A stretch of 8,438 bases of DNA from Bacteroidetes bacterium ADurb.Bin302 (GCA_002069025.1 MWBK01000229.1:1-8438), one strand, 5' to 3'. Positions 1 through 7,796 are shown, numbered from the stretch's first letter. Program-made: numbers and translations. The notes: generated by a model not told the origin, from the letters alone.

Positions 1-746
1 GTACAGGAGGAGACGAAGCATCTATATTTGCCGGAGATTTATTTAAAATGTACACCAAATTTTGCGAATCTAAAGGTTGGAAGGTTGAGGTTAGTACATT
101 GAGTGAAGGTACTGCCGGAGGATACAAAGAAATAATCTTCAATGTTTCGGGAGATAAGGTTTACGGAATCATGAAATATGAATCAGGAGTACATCGTGTG
201 CAAAGGGTTCCTGCTACCGAAACTCAAGGTAGAGTACATACATCTGCAGCAACTGTTGCAGTATTGCCTGAAGCTGATGAGTTTGACGTTGAAATAAACG
301 AAGGCGAAATCAAATGGGATACATTTCGTAGTGGAGGTGCAGGAGGTCAAAATGTAAATAAAGTTGAATCAGGTGTCAGACTTCGCTATATTTGGAAAAA
401 CTCTATAAGCGGAGTTCCGGAAGAAATCCTTATTGAATGTACTGAAACACGCGACCAACCTAAAAACAAAGAACGTGCATTATCTCGATTGAGAACAATG
501 ATATACGATCGTGAGCATCAGAAATATGTTGACGATATAGCTGCAAGACGAAAAACACTTGTATCTACAGGCGATAGATCTGCAAAAATCAGAACATACA
601 ATTATCCGCAAGGACGTATTACAGACCACCGCATAAATTATACCATTTACAATTTATCCGCATTTATGAATGGAGACATTCAAGATGTAATAGATAAATT
701 AATGGTTGTAGAAAATACAGAACGCTTAAAAGACAGCGAATTATAA
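1..746 (+). CDS. prfA: Peptide chain release factor 1 (5'-truncated by window edge)
   Basis: This is the C-terminal two thirds of RF1, which reads UAA and UAG stop codons in the ribosomal A site and triggers release of the finished protein. The reading frame is open from base 3 ([12 protein letters not shown]...), so the ATG at 48 is an internal methionine and the real start lies outside the window. About 247 residues are visible; roughly the first 120 are missing. The stop-codon reader PAT, the RF1-type PxT tripeptide, is at residues 55-57 counted from that ATG. RF2 would have SPF there. The catalytic GGQ is encoded at 342-350. After GGQ comes a stretch about 8 residues longer than in E. coli RF1 (around residues 114-122), then the conserved [16 protein letters not shown]. 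The stop is TAA, 11 bases before pyrF, so the two are probably cotranscribed. Nothing suggests a frameshift. Confidence 0.97.
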   Translation, partial: TGGDEASIFAGDLFKMYTKFCESKGWKVEVSTLSEGTAGGYKEIIFNVSGDKVYGIMKYESGVHRVQRVPATETQGRVHTSAATVAVLPEADEFDVEINEGEIKWDTFRSGGAGGQNVNKVESGVRLRYIWKNSISGVPEEILIECTETRDQPKNKERALSRLRTMIYDREHQKYVDDIAARRKTLVSTGDRSAKIRTYNYPQGRITDHRINYTIYNLSAFMNGDIQDVIDKLMVVENTERLKDSEL

Positions 747-757
747 AATAACAATAT

Positions 758-1588
758 ATGACAAGGGAACAACTTTTTGAAAATATACGAAACAAAAAAT
801 CATTTTTATGTGTAGGATTAGATTCTGATATTGCAAAAATTCCGGAACACCTATTCGAAAATGAAGATGCTCTTTTTGAATTTAACAAAGCAATTATCGA
901 TGCAACAGCACCCTATTGTGTAGCTTATAAACCTAATCTTGCATTTTACGAAAGCCTAGGTCTTGAAGGATGGGATGTATTAGATCGCACGGTTGAATAT
1001 ATCAAAAGCAATTATCCTGATCAATTTATTATTGCAGACGCAAAACGCGGTGATATTGGCAATACATCAACAATGTATGCAAAGACATTTTTCGGTAATA
1101 TGGATTTTGATAGTGTTACAGTTGTACCTTACATGGGAGAAGACAGCGTTAAGCCATTTTTAGAATATGAGGGTAAATGGGTAACTGTTTTAGCTTTAAC
1201 ATCAAATAAAGGCGCTTTCGATTTTCAATTTTCAGAAGATGCAGAAGGCGTAAAATTATTTGAAAAGGTTTTGAAAGTATCTTCTAAATGGGGAAGTGCA
1301 GATAATATGATGTATGTTGTTGGTGCTACAAAAGCAGAAATGCTAAGCGATATACGTAACATAATTCCAGAACACTTTTTATTGGTACCTGGCGTAGGCG
1401 CTCAAGGAGGTAGTTTGCAAGAAGTTGCAAAGAATGGTTTAAATAATCAATGCGGATTATTGGTAAATTCTTCACGCGCAATTATATACGCCGACAATAC
1501 GGAGAATTTTGCTACTTCAGCGGCTATAGCAGCACAAGCTGTTCAAGCTGAGATGGAATCAATTTTAAAACAAAATAATTTGATTTAA
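758..1588 (+). CDS. pyrF: Orotidine 5'-phosphate decarboxylase (long subfamily)
   Basis: The product converts orotidine 5'-phosphate to UMP, the last step of de novo pyrimidine synthesis, in the cytoplasm. At 276 residues it belongs to the longer bacterial subfamily rather than the roughly 230-residue E. coli type. Visible signatures are FLCVGLDSD near the start (residues 16-24, substrate-binding strand), YKPN at 57-60, and the catalytic DAKRGD at 94-99, whose Asp-Lys-Asp set drives decarboxylation. VPGVGAQGG (210-218) and VNSSR (236-240) form the phosphate-binding end of the TIM barrel. The ATG at 758 lies 11 bases after prfA and leads straight into the conserved N-terminus, so the start is well supported. 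The HD-domain gene follows after 8 bases. This looks like the middle gene of a prfA-pyrF-HD transcript. No key residue appears to be missing. Confidence 0.97.
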   Translation: MTREQLFENIRNKKSFLCVGLDSDIAKIPEHLFENEDALFEFNKAIIDATAPYCVAYKPNLAFYESLGLEGWDVLDRTVEYIKSNYPDQFIIADAKRGDIGNTSTMYAKTFFGNMDFDSVTVVPYMGEDSVKPFLEYEGKWVTVLALTSNKGAFDFQFSEDAEGVKLFEKVLKVSSKWGSADNMMYVVGATKAEMLSDIRNIIPEHFLLVPGVGAQGGSLQEVAKNGLNNQCGLLVNSSRAIIYADNTENFATSAAIAAQAVQAEMESILKQNNLI

Positions 1589-1596
1589 TCAATCAA

Positions 1597-2811
1597 GTGC
1601 CTAATAACAAACGAAAAATAATAAATGATCCTGTCTTCGGTTTTATCACGATTCCGAGCGATTTGATTTATGACTTACTACAACATTCTTATTTACTTAG
1701 ACTTACACGTATTAAGCAACTCGGTTTAACTTCGTATGTTTATCCTGGAACACAGCACACCAGATTTCAACACTCACTCGGAGCATTATATTTAATGACA
1801 GAAGCAGTTTCGACACTTCGTTCAAAAGGAGTAGAAATTACTGATGATGAAGCTGATGCAGTTTATGCAGCCATTTTATTACACGATGTTGGACACGGAC
1901 CATTTTCTCACACATTAGAAAATTGTTTTTTTCCTAATATTTCTCACGAAGAGCTAACTATCAAAATATGCGAATTGCTTAATGAAGAAATGGACGGAGC
2001 ACTAAACTCTACATTAGATGTTCTTCAAGACAATCACAAAAAAAAGTTTCTTCGCGAAATGGTATCAGGTCAATTAGATATGGACCGATTGGATTTTATA
2101 CGCAGAGACAGTTTTTTTTCGGGAGTAAGCGAGGGAAATATAGGTTCCGCACGCATTATCAAAATGCTCAACATTAAAGATAACAAATTAGTTGTTGAAG
2201 CTAAGGGCATATATTCAATAGAAAATTTCTTAATGAGCCGTAGATTAATGTATTGGCAAGTATATTTTCACAAAACAGCTTATGCTGCAGAAAAAATGAT
2301 TATAAATACTATTAGACGTGCTAAATACATACAGAAATCAGGAACTAAATTATTTGCACCACCGGCATTACAATACTTTCTAGACAATCAAAACCCGGAA
2401 TTAAACCGCAGTTCTTTAACAAATTTCTTGTCACTTGATGACTCTGATATTTGGACATCAATGAAGGTTTGGATATCTCAACCTGATAAAGTTCTGTCAA
2501 CTCTTTGTGATGGAATAGTAAATAGAAAACTATTCAAAATGGATATCGGCAACAAAAAAATTGACGATAGCAAAATTCATATGATTAAATCAGAAATCGC
2601 AAATCGCTTAAATATAAGTTTAGAAGATGCCGAATATCTTACCAGCTCCGCATCTGTTTCTCAACATATATATAAAGGCGACGAAACGAATATTGGTATT
2701 TTATACAATAACGGCAATGTAAAAACCATACAGGAAGCCTCTGATATGTTCGATATAAATGTGTTATCCAGGAAAATTACAAAATACTATTTTTGCTACT
2801 ACCGCTACTGA
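1597..2811 (+). CDS. HD-domain phosphohydrolase of the dGTPase/SAMHD1-like family (COG1078 type)
   Basis: This is a predicted metal-dependent phosphohydrolase of 404 residues. The HD metal-binding set is complete: H59 in RFQHS, H96-D97 in LLHDVGHGPFSH (94-105), and an aspartate in LDMDRLDFIRRD (160-171). Aligned by eye to SAMHD1, that last ligand would be D163. The first 60 residues (DPVFGFITIPSDLIYDLL, then YPGTQHTRFQHS) and the C-terminal KYYFCYY also match what I remember of Bacteroidota homologues, so the gene looks intact. The start is GTG. An in-frame TAA lies at 1576-1578, no in-frame ATG lies between it and the conserved N-terminus, and GTG at 1597 is the only usable codon. No signal peptide or membrane segment is visible, so it should be cytoplasmic. 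Relatives hydrolyse dNTPs or other nucleotides, but the substrate here cannot be read from sequence. It follows pyrF by 8 bases. Its stop codon lies 50 bases before the lpxD start. Confidence 0.9.
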   Translation: MPNNKRKIINDPVFGFITIPSDLIYDLLQHSYLLRLTRIKQLGLTSYVYPGTQHTRFQHSLGALYLMTEAVSTLRSKGVEITDDEADAVYAAILLHDVGHGPFSHTLENCFFPNISHEELTIKICELLNEEMDGALNSTLDVLQDNHKKKFLREMVSGQLDMDRLDFIRRDSFFSGVSEGNIGSARIIKMLNIKDNKLVVEAKGIYSIENFLMSRRLMYWQVYFHKTAYAAEKMIINTIRRAKYIQKSGTKLFAPPALQYFLDNQNPELNRSSLTNFLSLDDSDIWTSMKVWISQPDKVLSTLCDGIVNRKLFKMDIGNKKIDDSKIHMIKSEIANRLNISLEDAEYLTSSASVSQHIYKGDETNIGILYNNGNVKTIQEASDMFDINVLSRKITKYYFCYYRY

Positions 2812-2838
2812 TTTATCGAAAAAAAAATAGTACCTTTG
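2807..2838 (+). promoter_or_regulatory. Bacteroidota-type sigma(ABfr) promoter for the lpxD operon
   Basis: TACCTTTG at 2831-2838 matches the Bacteroidota -7 consensus TAnnTTTG exactly. A -33 element (consensus TTTG) would be expected about 20 bases upstream, where only a weak ACTG (2807-2810) is found. The spacer is A-rich. Transcription would be expected to begin at about 2843-2846. This gives a leader of fewer than 20 bases before the ATG at 2862, and leaves almost none before the in-frame ATG at 2847. The site begins inside the last codons of the HD gene, so lpxD and the genes after it can be expressed apart from prfA-pyrF-HD. The -7 match is seen directly; activity is inferred. Confidence 0.65.
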
Positions 2839-2861
2839 CCGAAATTATGTATAAAAAAAAC

Positions 2862-3911
2862 ATGGAGTTTTCAGCGCAACAATTGGCAAGTCTTTTAAAC
2901 GGAACTATAGAAGGAGATGCATCTGTAAAAGTTAGCAATTTTTCAAAAATAGAAGAAGGTAAACCTAGTACACTAACCTTCTTATCAAATCCAAAATACG
3001 AACAATACATTTACACCACAAAAGCTGATATAGTTTTAGTCAATAATGATTTCAAACCAAAACAAGCTATATCTGCAACACTTATTCGAGTTAATGACCC
3101 ATATATGGCATTAGCTACACTTTTAAAACTTTCAGAAAGCCACAAACAAAATCCTATAGGAATTGACCCCCTTGCGTTTGTCTCAAAGACAGCAAAAATT
3201 GGAAAAAACGTTTCTATTGGAGCTTTTGCATATATCGGAGACAATGTTACAATTGGCGACGATACATGTATATATCCAAACAGTTACTTAGGTCCGGATG
3301 TTTCTGTTGGCAGCAACACTATTATTTATCCGAACGTAAGCATTTATAAAGAATGTGTTATTGGTAACAACTGTATTTTACACTCATCATGCGTTATTGG
3401 TGCAGATGGTTTTGGCTTTGCACGCGACGAGAGTGGCAAATACGTAAAGATGCCGCAAAATGGCAATGTAATTTTAGAAGATGATATTGAAGTTGGAGCT
3501 TCTACTACAATTGATAGAGGTAGCATGGGGTCAACAATAATATCTAGAGGAGTGAAATTAGACAACCAAATACAAATTGCCCATAATGTTGAGATAGGAG
3601 AGAACACAGTTATGGCAGCATGCACCGGAATTTCCGGTTCAACTAAGATTGGTAAAGATTGTGTCTTCGCCGGAAAAATCGGATCTGTTGGTCATATAAG
3701 TATCGCAGATAATGTAATTATAGCGGGAGGCTCAAATTTAACAAAGAATATAACAGAAAAAGGAACTATACACCAAGGATCTCCTGCTATCCCAATAGGA
3801 AAAGCTAAAAGATGCTATGCTGTTTATAATAATTTACCTGAATTACAAAAGACTGTTTACGAATTACAGAAAGAGATCAAAGAACTTAAAGATTTGATTA
3901 ATAATAAGTAA
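2862..3911 (+). CDS. lpxD: UDP-3-O-(3-hydroxyacyl)glucosamine N-acyltransferase
   Basis: LpxD transfers a 3-hydroxyacyl chain from acyl-ACP to the 2-amino group of UDP-3-O-acyl-glucosamine, the third step of lipid A synthesis, in the cytoplasm. The 349-residue protein has the uridine-binding N-terminal domain (about 1-100, including LTFLSNPKY). A left-handed beta helix of hexapeptide repeats follows (about 103-300, IGKNVSIGAFAYIGDNVTIG and so on). The GADGFGF motif is at 180-186 and the catalytic histidine is H241 in QIAHNVEIG. The C-terminal 27 residues (LPELQKTVYELQKEIKELK) form a short helix or coiled coil. I chose ATG 2862 because MEFSAQQLASLLNG is the usual LpxD beginning. The in-frame ATG at 2847 would add MYKKN, and a TTG at 2793 would overlap the HD gene. 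lpxC-fabZ follows after 29 bases. Confidence 0.96.
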   Translation: MEFSAQQLASLLNGTIEGDASVKVSNFSKIEEGKPSTLTFLSNPKYEQYIYTTKADIVLVNNDFKPKQAISATLIRVNDPYMALATLLKLSESHKQNPIGIDPLAFVSKTAKIGKNVSIGAFAYIGDNVTIGDDTCIYPNSYLGPDVSVGSNTIIYPNVSIYKECVIGNNCILHSSCVIGADGFGFARDESGKYVKMPQNGNVILEDDIEVGASTTIDRGSMGSTIISRGVKLDNQIQIAHNVEIGENTVMAACTGISGSTKIGKDCVFAGKIGSVGHISIADNVIIAGGSNLTKNITEKGTIHQGSPAIPIGKAKRCYAVYNNLPELQKTVYELQKEIKELKDLINNK

Positions 3912-3940
3912 ACTAATCATCTGCATACTAATAACAAAAA

Positions 3941-5323
3941 ATGTCGAAACAACGTACTATTAAACAAGATTTCACCTTGCAAGGCAAGGGTCTTCATACA
4001 GGACTTGAGATAATAGCCACTTTCAAACCGGCTGAAGTTGATAACGGTATACGCTTTGTGCGCATAGATCTGGAGGGGAAACCTGAAATCCCTGCTTTAG
4101 CTGAAAATGTTACAGCATCAGAAAGAGGTACTGTTATTTCAAAAAACAATGCATCAGTAAGTACGATAGAACATGCAATGGCAACACTTTTTGCACATGG
4201 CATCGATAATTGTACAATTGAAGTAAATGCACCGGAACTTCCTATACTTGATGGAAGTGCTGCCATGTATAATCAAGCACTTATTCAAGCCGGAATTCAA
4301 GAGCAAGATGAAGATAAAAATTATTTTTACGTTAAAGAGAAGATTGAATATAATTACGAAAATGGTTCTTCTATTGTTTTACTTCCTGACGATAAATTTA
4401 GCATACACACATTAATTGATTTTAATTCTCCGGTATTATCAAATCAATATGCTTCACTAGATTCATTAGAAAATTTTGATCAAGAAATATCCGTTGCTCG
4501 TACTTTTGTATTTGTACGCGAAATAGAACCATTGCTTAAGCAAAACCTTATTAAAGGAGGCGATTTAGACAATGCTATTGTAATATATGATCAATTAATG
4601 TCAAATGAAGACATTAATCATTTGACCGATTTAATGAATTTACCTCGTATACAAGTTGACAAACTTGGATATCTAAATAAAAAACCATTAGTATTCAATA
4701 ACGAGCCGGCACGTCATAAGCTAATGGATGTGATGGGCGATTTAGCTTTAATAGGTCGTCCTATATGCGGAAAAGTAATCGCTACCAAACCGGGTCATGC
4801 TGTTAACACAAAAGTTGCAAAAGCAATTCAACACAGTTTCCGCAAACAAGAAATACAAGCTCCTGTTTACAACCCGAATGCAGAACCTGTTATGGACATC
4901 AATCGTGTAAAACAATTACTGCCTCATCGTTGGCCGTTTTTGATGGTTGATAAAATAATAGAGCTAAAGGAGAAAAGTATTGTTGGTGTCAAAAATGTAA
5001 CAGGAAATGAAACCTTTTTCGTTGGTCATTTCCCTGAAGAACCGGTTATGCCCGGAGTTCTTTTAGTAGAAGCTATGGCACAAGTTGGAGGTATTTTAGT
5101 ATTAGATTCTGTTGACGAACCCAAAAAATATTCTACCTACTTTTTAAAAATAGATAATGTTAAGTTTCGCAAAAAGGTATCGCCGGGAGATACTATTATA
5201 TTTAGACTAAGTCTATTAAGTGAACTTCGCAGAGGTTGTGCATATATGCAAGGATATGCATTTGTTGGAGAAACTATGGTAGCCGAAGCCCAATTTATGG
5301 CTCAAATAATAAAAAATAAATAA
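3941..5323 (+). CDS. lpxC/fabZ: Bifunctional UDP-3-O-acyl-GlcNAc deacetylase / 3-hydroxyacyl-ACP dehydratase (LpxC-FabZ fusion)
   Basis: Two enzymes are joined in one frame of 460 residues. Residues 1 to about 305 are LpxC, the zinc deacetylase that commits UDP-3-O-acyl-GlcNAc to lipid A. Its zinc ligands are H78 (in TIEHAM), H259 and D263 (in RHKLMD), its catalytic base is E77, and H286 sits in KPGHAVN. Residues about 315-460 are FabZ, which dehydrates 3-hydroxyacyl-ACP in fatty acid elongation. It shows LLPHRWPFLMVDK (326-338), catalytic H363 in VGHFPEEPVMPG, and E377 in LVEAMAQVGG. The linker of about 15 residues (RKQEIQAPVYNPNAEPV) has no stop or start signal. Both active sites are complete, so both activities are expected. 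LpxC carries about 20 extra residues before H259 compared with E. coli. The fusion is known in Bacteroidota. lpxA follows after 6 bases. Confidence 0.97.
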   Translation: MSKQRTIKQDFTLQGKGLHTGLEIIATFKPAEVDNGIRFVRIDLEGKPEIPALAENVTASERGTVISKNNASVSTIEHAMATLFAHGIDNCTIEVNAPELPILDGSAAMYNQALIQAGIQEQDEDKNYFYVKEKIEYNYENGSSIVLLPDDKFSIHTLIDFNSPVLSNQYASLDSLENFDQEISVARTFVFVREIEPLLKQNLIKGGDLDNAIVIYDQLMSNEDINHLTDLMNLPRIQVDKLGYLNKKPLVFNNEPARHKLMDVMGDLALIGRPICGKVIATKPGHAVNTKVAKAIQHSFRKQEIQAPVYNPNAEPVMDINRVKQLLPHRWPFLMVDKIIELKEKSIVGVKNVTGNETFFVGHFPEEPVMPGVLLVEAMAQVGGILVLDSVDEPKKYSTYFLKIDNVKFRKKVSPGDTIIFRLSLLSELRRGCAYMQGYAFVGETMVAEAQFMAQIIKNK

Positions 5324-5329
5324 ATAGCT

Positions 5330-6106
5330 ATGGAGCTAAACGCTTTCATTCATCCTAATGCCCAAATAGGCAAAAATGTTATAATTGATCCTTTTGCATT
5401 TATTGATGAAAATGTTGTTATAGGAGACAACACCCATATTTTTTCACATGCAACAATATTTTCAGGTGCACGCATAGGTAAAAATTGTCGAGTATTTCCG
5501 GGCGCAGTTGTTGGAGCAATTCCACAAGATTTAAAATTCAATGGTGAAGAAACTACAGCAGAAATCGGTGATAATACAACTATTCGTGAATGTGCTACCG
5601 TAAACCGTGGAACTGCATCAAAGGGTAAAACAGTTGTAGGTAATAATTGCCTTATAATGGCATATTCGCACGTAGCTCATGATTGTTTTCTTGGTAACAA
5701 CATTATTATAGGTAATGCAACACAATTAGCAGGAGAAGTAGTGATTGATGATTGGGCTATTTTAAGCGGAGGATGCTTAATTCACCAATTCTGCCATATA
5801 GGTCAGCATGTCATTATCCAAGGTGGCTCACGCTGTGGTAAAGACGTTCCTCCTTACGTAACGGCAGGACGTGATCCTCTAACTTTCGCAGGTATTAATC
5901 TGATTGGTCTTAGACGCAGAAATTTCTCACCTGATCAAATTCAAAATGTTCAAGAGTGTTATCGCACAATTTATCAATCAGGTTTAAATAATTCGCAAGC
6001 TGTAGAAAAGTTAGAAGCAGACTTAGCTCCATCTATAGAAAGAGACACTGTATTAAATTTCTTAAAGACATCACAACGCGGAATTATACGCGGATACAAC
6101 GACTAA
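5330..6106 (+). CDS. lpxA: Acyl-ACP--UDP-N-acetylglucosamine O-acyltransferase
   Basis: LpxA adds a 3-hydroxyacyl chain from acyl-ACP to the 3-OH of UDP-GlcNAc, the first and reversible step of lipid A synthesis, in the cytoplasm as a trimer. The 258 residues match the usual length. Hexapeptide repeats forming a left-handed beta helix fill residues 1 to about 180, and a helical C-terminal domain follows from about 197. Aligned by eye with E. coli (offset 8), catalytic H125 is H117 in SHVAHDC, H122 is H114, H160 is H152 in IHQFC, and R204 is R196 in LRRRNFS. E. coli H144 is replaced by E136 (LAGEV). The acyl-length ruler position Gly173 is G165, still glycine, which fits a long chain. The ATG lies 6 bases after lpxC-fabZ, implying tight cotranscription. 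glnS follows after 13 bases. Confidence 0.96.
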   Translation: MELNAFIHPNAQIGKNVIIDPFAFIDENVVIGDNTHIFSHATIFSGARIGKNCRVFPGAVVGAIPQDLKFNGEETTAEIGDNTTIRECATVNRGTASKGKTVVGNNCLIMAYSHVAHDCFLGNNIIIGNATQLAGEVVIDDWAILSGGCLIHQFCHIGQHVIIQGGSRCGKDVPPYVTAGRDPLTFAGINLIGLRRRNFSPDQIQNVQECYRTIYQSGLNNSQAVEKLEADLAPSIERDTVLNFLKTSQRGIIRGYND

Positions 6107-6119
6107 GCAGATACTAATA

Positions 6120-7796
6120 ATGGAAGATGAAGTAAAAAAACCGCTGAATTTCATTGAAGAAATTGTAGAGTCCAATATAAGAGATGGTATTAATGACGGG
6201 CGAATACAAACAAGATTTCCGCCTGAACCAAACGGCTACCTTCATATTGGTCATGCAAAAGCAATTTGCATGGACTTTGGTATAGCTCAAAAATACAATG
6301 GAGTTTGCAATCTGCGATTTGATGATACTAACCCTACAAAAGAAGATGTTGAATATGTTGATTCTATTCAAGAGGATATTAAATGGTTAGGATTTCAATG
6401 GGCAGACGTATACTACGCTTCTGATTACTTTCAAAAATTATGGGATCTGGCTGAGAACTTAATAAAACAAGGTAAGGCATACATAGACGAACAATCTTCT
6501 GAAGAAATTGCAAAGCAAAAAGGAACTCCGACAGAAGCCGGCAAAGAAAGTCCTTTTAGAAACAGACCTATTGAAGAGAATATTGCTTTATTCCATAAAA
6601 TGAATAGCGGAGAAATTGCTGAAGGCAGCATGGTATTACGTGCCAAAATAGATATGGCATCGTCAAATATGCACTTTCGTGATCCTATTATGTACCGCAT
6701 TATTACAAGTCATCCGCACCATCGTACCGGTACTAAATGGAAAGCATATCCGATGTACGATTACGCACATGGACAATCAGATTATTTTGAAGGCGTTACA
6801 CACTCTATCTGCACATTAGAATTTGTTGTACACAGACCATTATACGATTGGTTTATTGATCAATTTGCCAACTCAGCATACAGACCTCGTCAATATGAAT
6901 TTAATCGTTTAAATATTACATATACTGTAATGAGTAAACGAAAAATGCTACAATTGGTACAGGAGGGACTTGTTGCAGGTTGGGATGATCCTCGTATGCC
7001 GACCATCTGTGGCTTAAGACGACGCGGATATACTCCCGAAGCTATTAAAAACTTTATCACAAAGATAGGATATACAAAATACGAAGGTACAATTGATATA
7101 TCTATGTTAGAAGCAGCTGCACGCGAAGACTTAAAGCCAAGAGCCACTCGTGTTTGCGCCATCTTTGATCCTATTAAACTTATAATTACAAATTATTCTG
7201 AAGGGAAATCTGAGCCACTAACAACAGAGAATAATCCTGATGACGAAAATGCGGGTACACGTGAAATCACTTTTTCTCGTGAATTATATATTGAAAGAGG
7301 TGATTTTATGGAAGATGCTCCTAAAGATTTTTATCGTTTAACTCCCAATGGTCGTGAAGTAAGATTAAAAAGTGCATACATTATACAATGTACTGAATGT
7401 ATCAAAAATGAAGCAGGAGAAATTATCGAAATCCATTGTACATACGACCCTACAAGTAAAAGTGGAACCGAAGGCGGTAACAGAAAAGTTAAGAGTACAA
7501 TCAATTGGGTTGAGATAGATTCTTGCATATCAGCAGAAATTCGTTTATACGATAGATTGTTTTCTATTGAAGACCCATCGGGTTCTGATGAAGATTTTAG
7601 GAATCTATTAAATAAAGACTCTTTACGTGTAATAAAAAATTGTAAAGTTGAGCCTTATTTAAAAAGAGCCAAAGTATTGGATCACTTCCAATTTCTAAAA
7701 CAAGGATACTTTACTGTTGACAAAGATTCAAAACCAGAATCATTAATATTTAATCGCACCGTATCGCTTAAAGATAATTGGGCTAAAAAAGAATAA
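6120..7796 (+). CDS. glnS: Glutaminyl-tRNA synthetase
   Basis: This class I aminoacyl-tRNA synthetase attaches glutamine to tRNA-Gln in the cytoplasm. At 558 residues it is close to E. coli GlnRS (554). The ATP-binding HIGH motif appears in PPEPNGYLHIGH (34-45) and the KMSKS-type loop as VMSKRK (270-275); both are the GlnRS wording rather than that of GluRS. THSICTLEF (227-235) and LYDWFIDQF (241-249) are further GlnRS signatures in the catalytic core. The C-terminal part from about 340 is the two-barrel anticodon-binding region. A GlnRS argues for direct charging of tRNA-Gln. ATG 6120 lies 13 bases after lpxA, so the gene is probably the last of the lpx transcript. The connection to lipid A looks like operon convenience rather than shared function. 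The terminator hairpin begins 18 bases after the TAA. Confidence 0.97.
   Translation: MEDEVKKPLNFIEEIVESNIRDGINDGRIQTRFPPEPNGYLHIGHAKAICMDFGIAQKYNGVCNLRFDDTNPTKEDVEYVDSIQEDIKWLGFQWADVYYASDYFQKLWDLAENLIKQGKAYIDEQSSEEIAKQKGTPTEAGKESPFRNRPIEENIALFHKMNSGEIAEGSMVLRAKIDMASSNMHFRDPIMYRIITSHPHHRTGTKWKAYPMYDYAHGQSDYFEGVTHSICTLEFVVHRPLYDWFIDQFANSAYRPRQYEFNRLNITYTVMSKRKMLQLVQEGLVAGWDDPRMPTICGLRRRGYTPEAIKNFITKIGYTKYEGTIDISMLEAAAREDLKPRATRVCAIFDPIKLIITNYSEGKSEPLTTENNPDDENAGTREITFSRELYIERGDFMEDAPKDFYRLTPNGREVRLKSAYIIQCTECIKNEAGEIIEIHCTYDPTSKSGTEGGNRKVKSTINWVEIDSCISAEIRLYDRLFSIEDPSGSDEDFRNLLNKDSLRVIKNCKVEPYLKRAKVLDHFQFLKQGYFTVDKDSKPESLIFNRTVSLKDNWAKKE

Noticed and set aside
1..746. Release factor 2 as an alternative identity for prfA
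   Set aside because: The stop-recognition tripeptide is PAT (RF1 type), not SPF, and there is no sign of the RF2 programmed frameshift in the visible part.
664..888. Minus-strand reading frame of 74 codons across the prfA-pyrF junction
   Set aside because: It lies wholly opposite two well-identified genes, has no recognisable domain and has a cysteine- and serine-rich shadow composition.
2793..2861. Upstream start (TTG 2793) giving a longer LpxD that overlaps the HD gene
   Set aside because: The added residues do not resemble the LpxD N-terminus and the region contains the promoter core. MEFSAQQ at 2862 is the family-like start.
3344..3625. Minus-strand open frames within lpxD (also 2813-3010 and 3011-3244)
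   Set aside because: They are antisense to a clear LpxD hexapeptide-repeat protein. The repeated codons of the sense gene leave the opposite frame open.
4227..4415. Plus-strand frame of 62 codons inside lpxC, with a hydrophobic tail
   Set aside because: It is out of frame within the LpxC catalytic domain, whose own conserved residues continue unbroken.
6431..7162. Antisense open frames inside glnS (6431-6700, 6890-7162, and also 7331-7528)
   Set aside because: They are opposite conserved GlnRS sequence, with no promoter or family-like protein features.
6120..7796. Glutamyl-tRNA synthetase as an alternative identity for glnS
   Set aside because: PEPNGYLHIGH, VMSKRK and THSICTLEF are the GlnRS forms, and the length and C-terminal barrels fit GlnRS.
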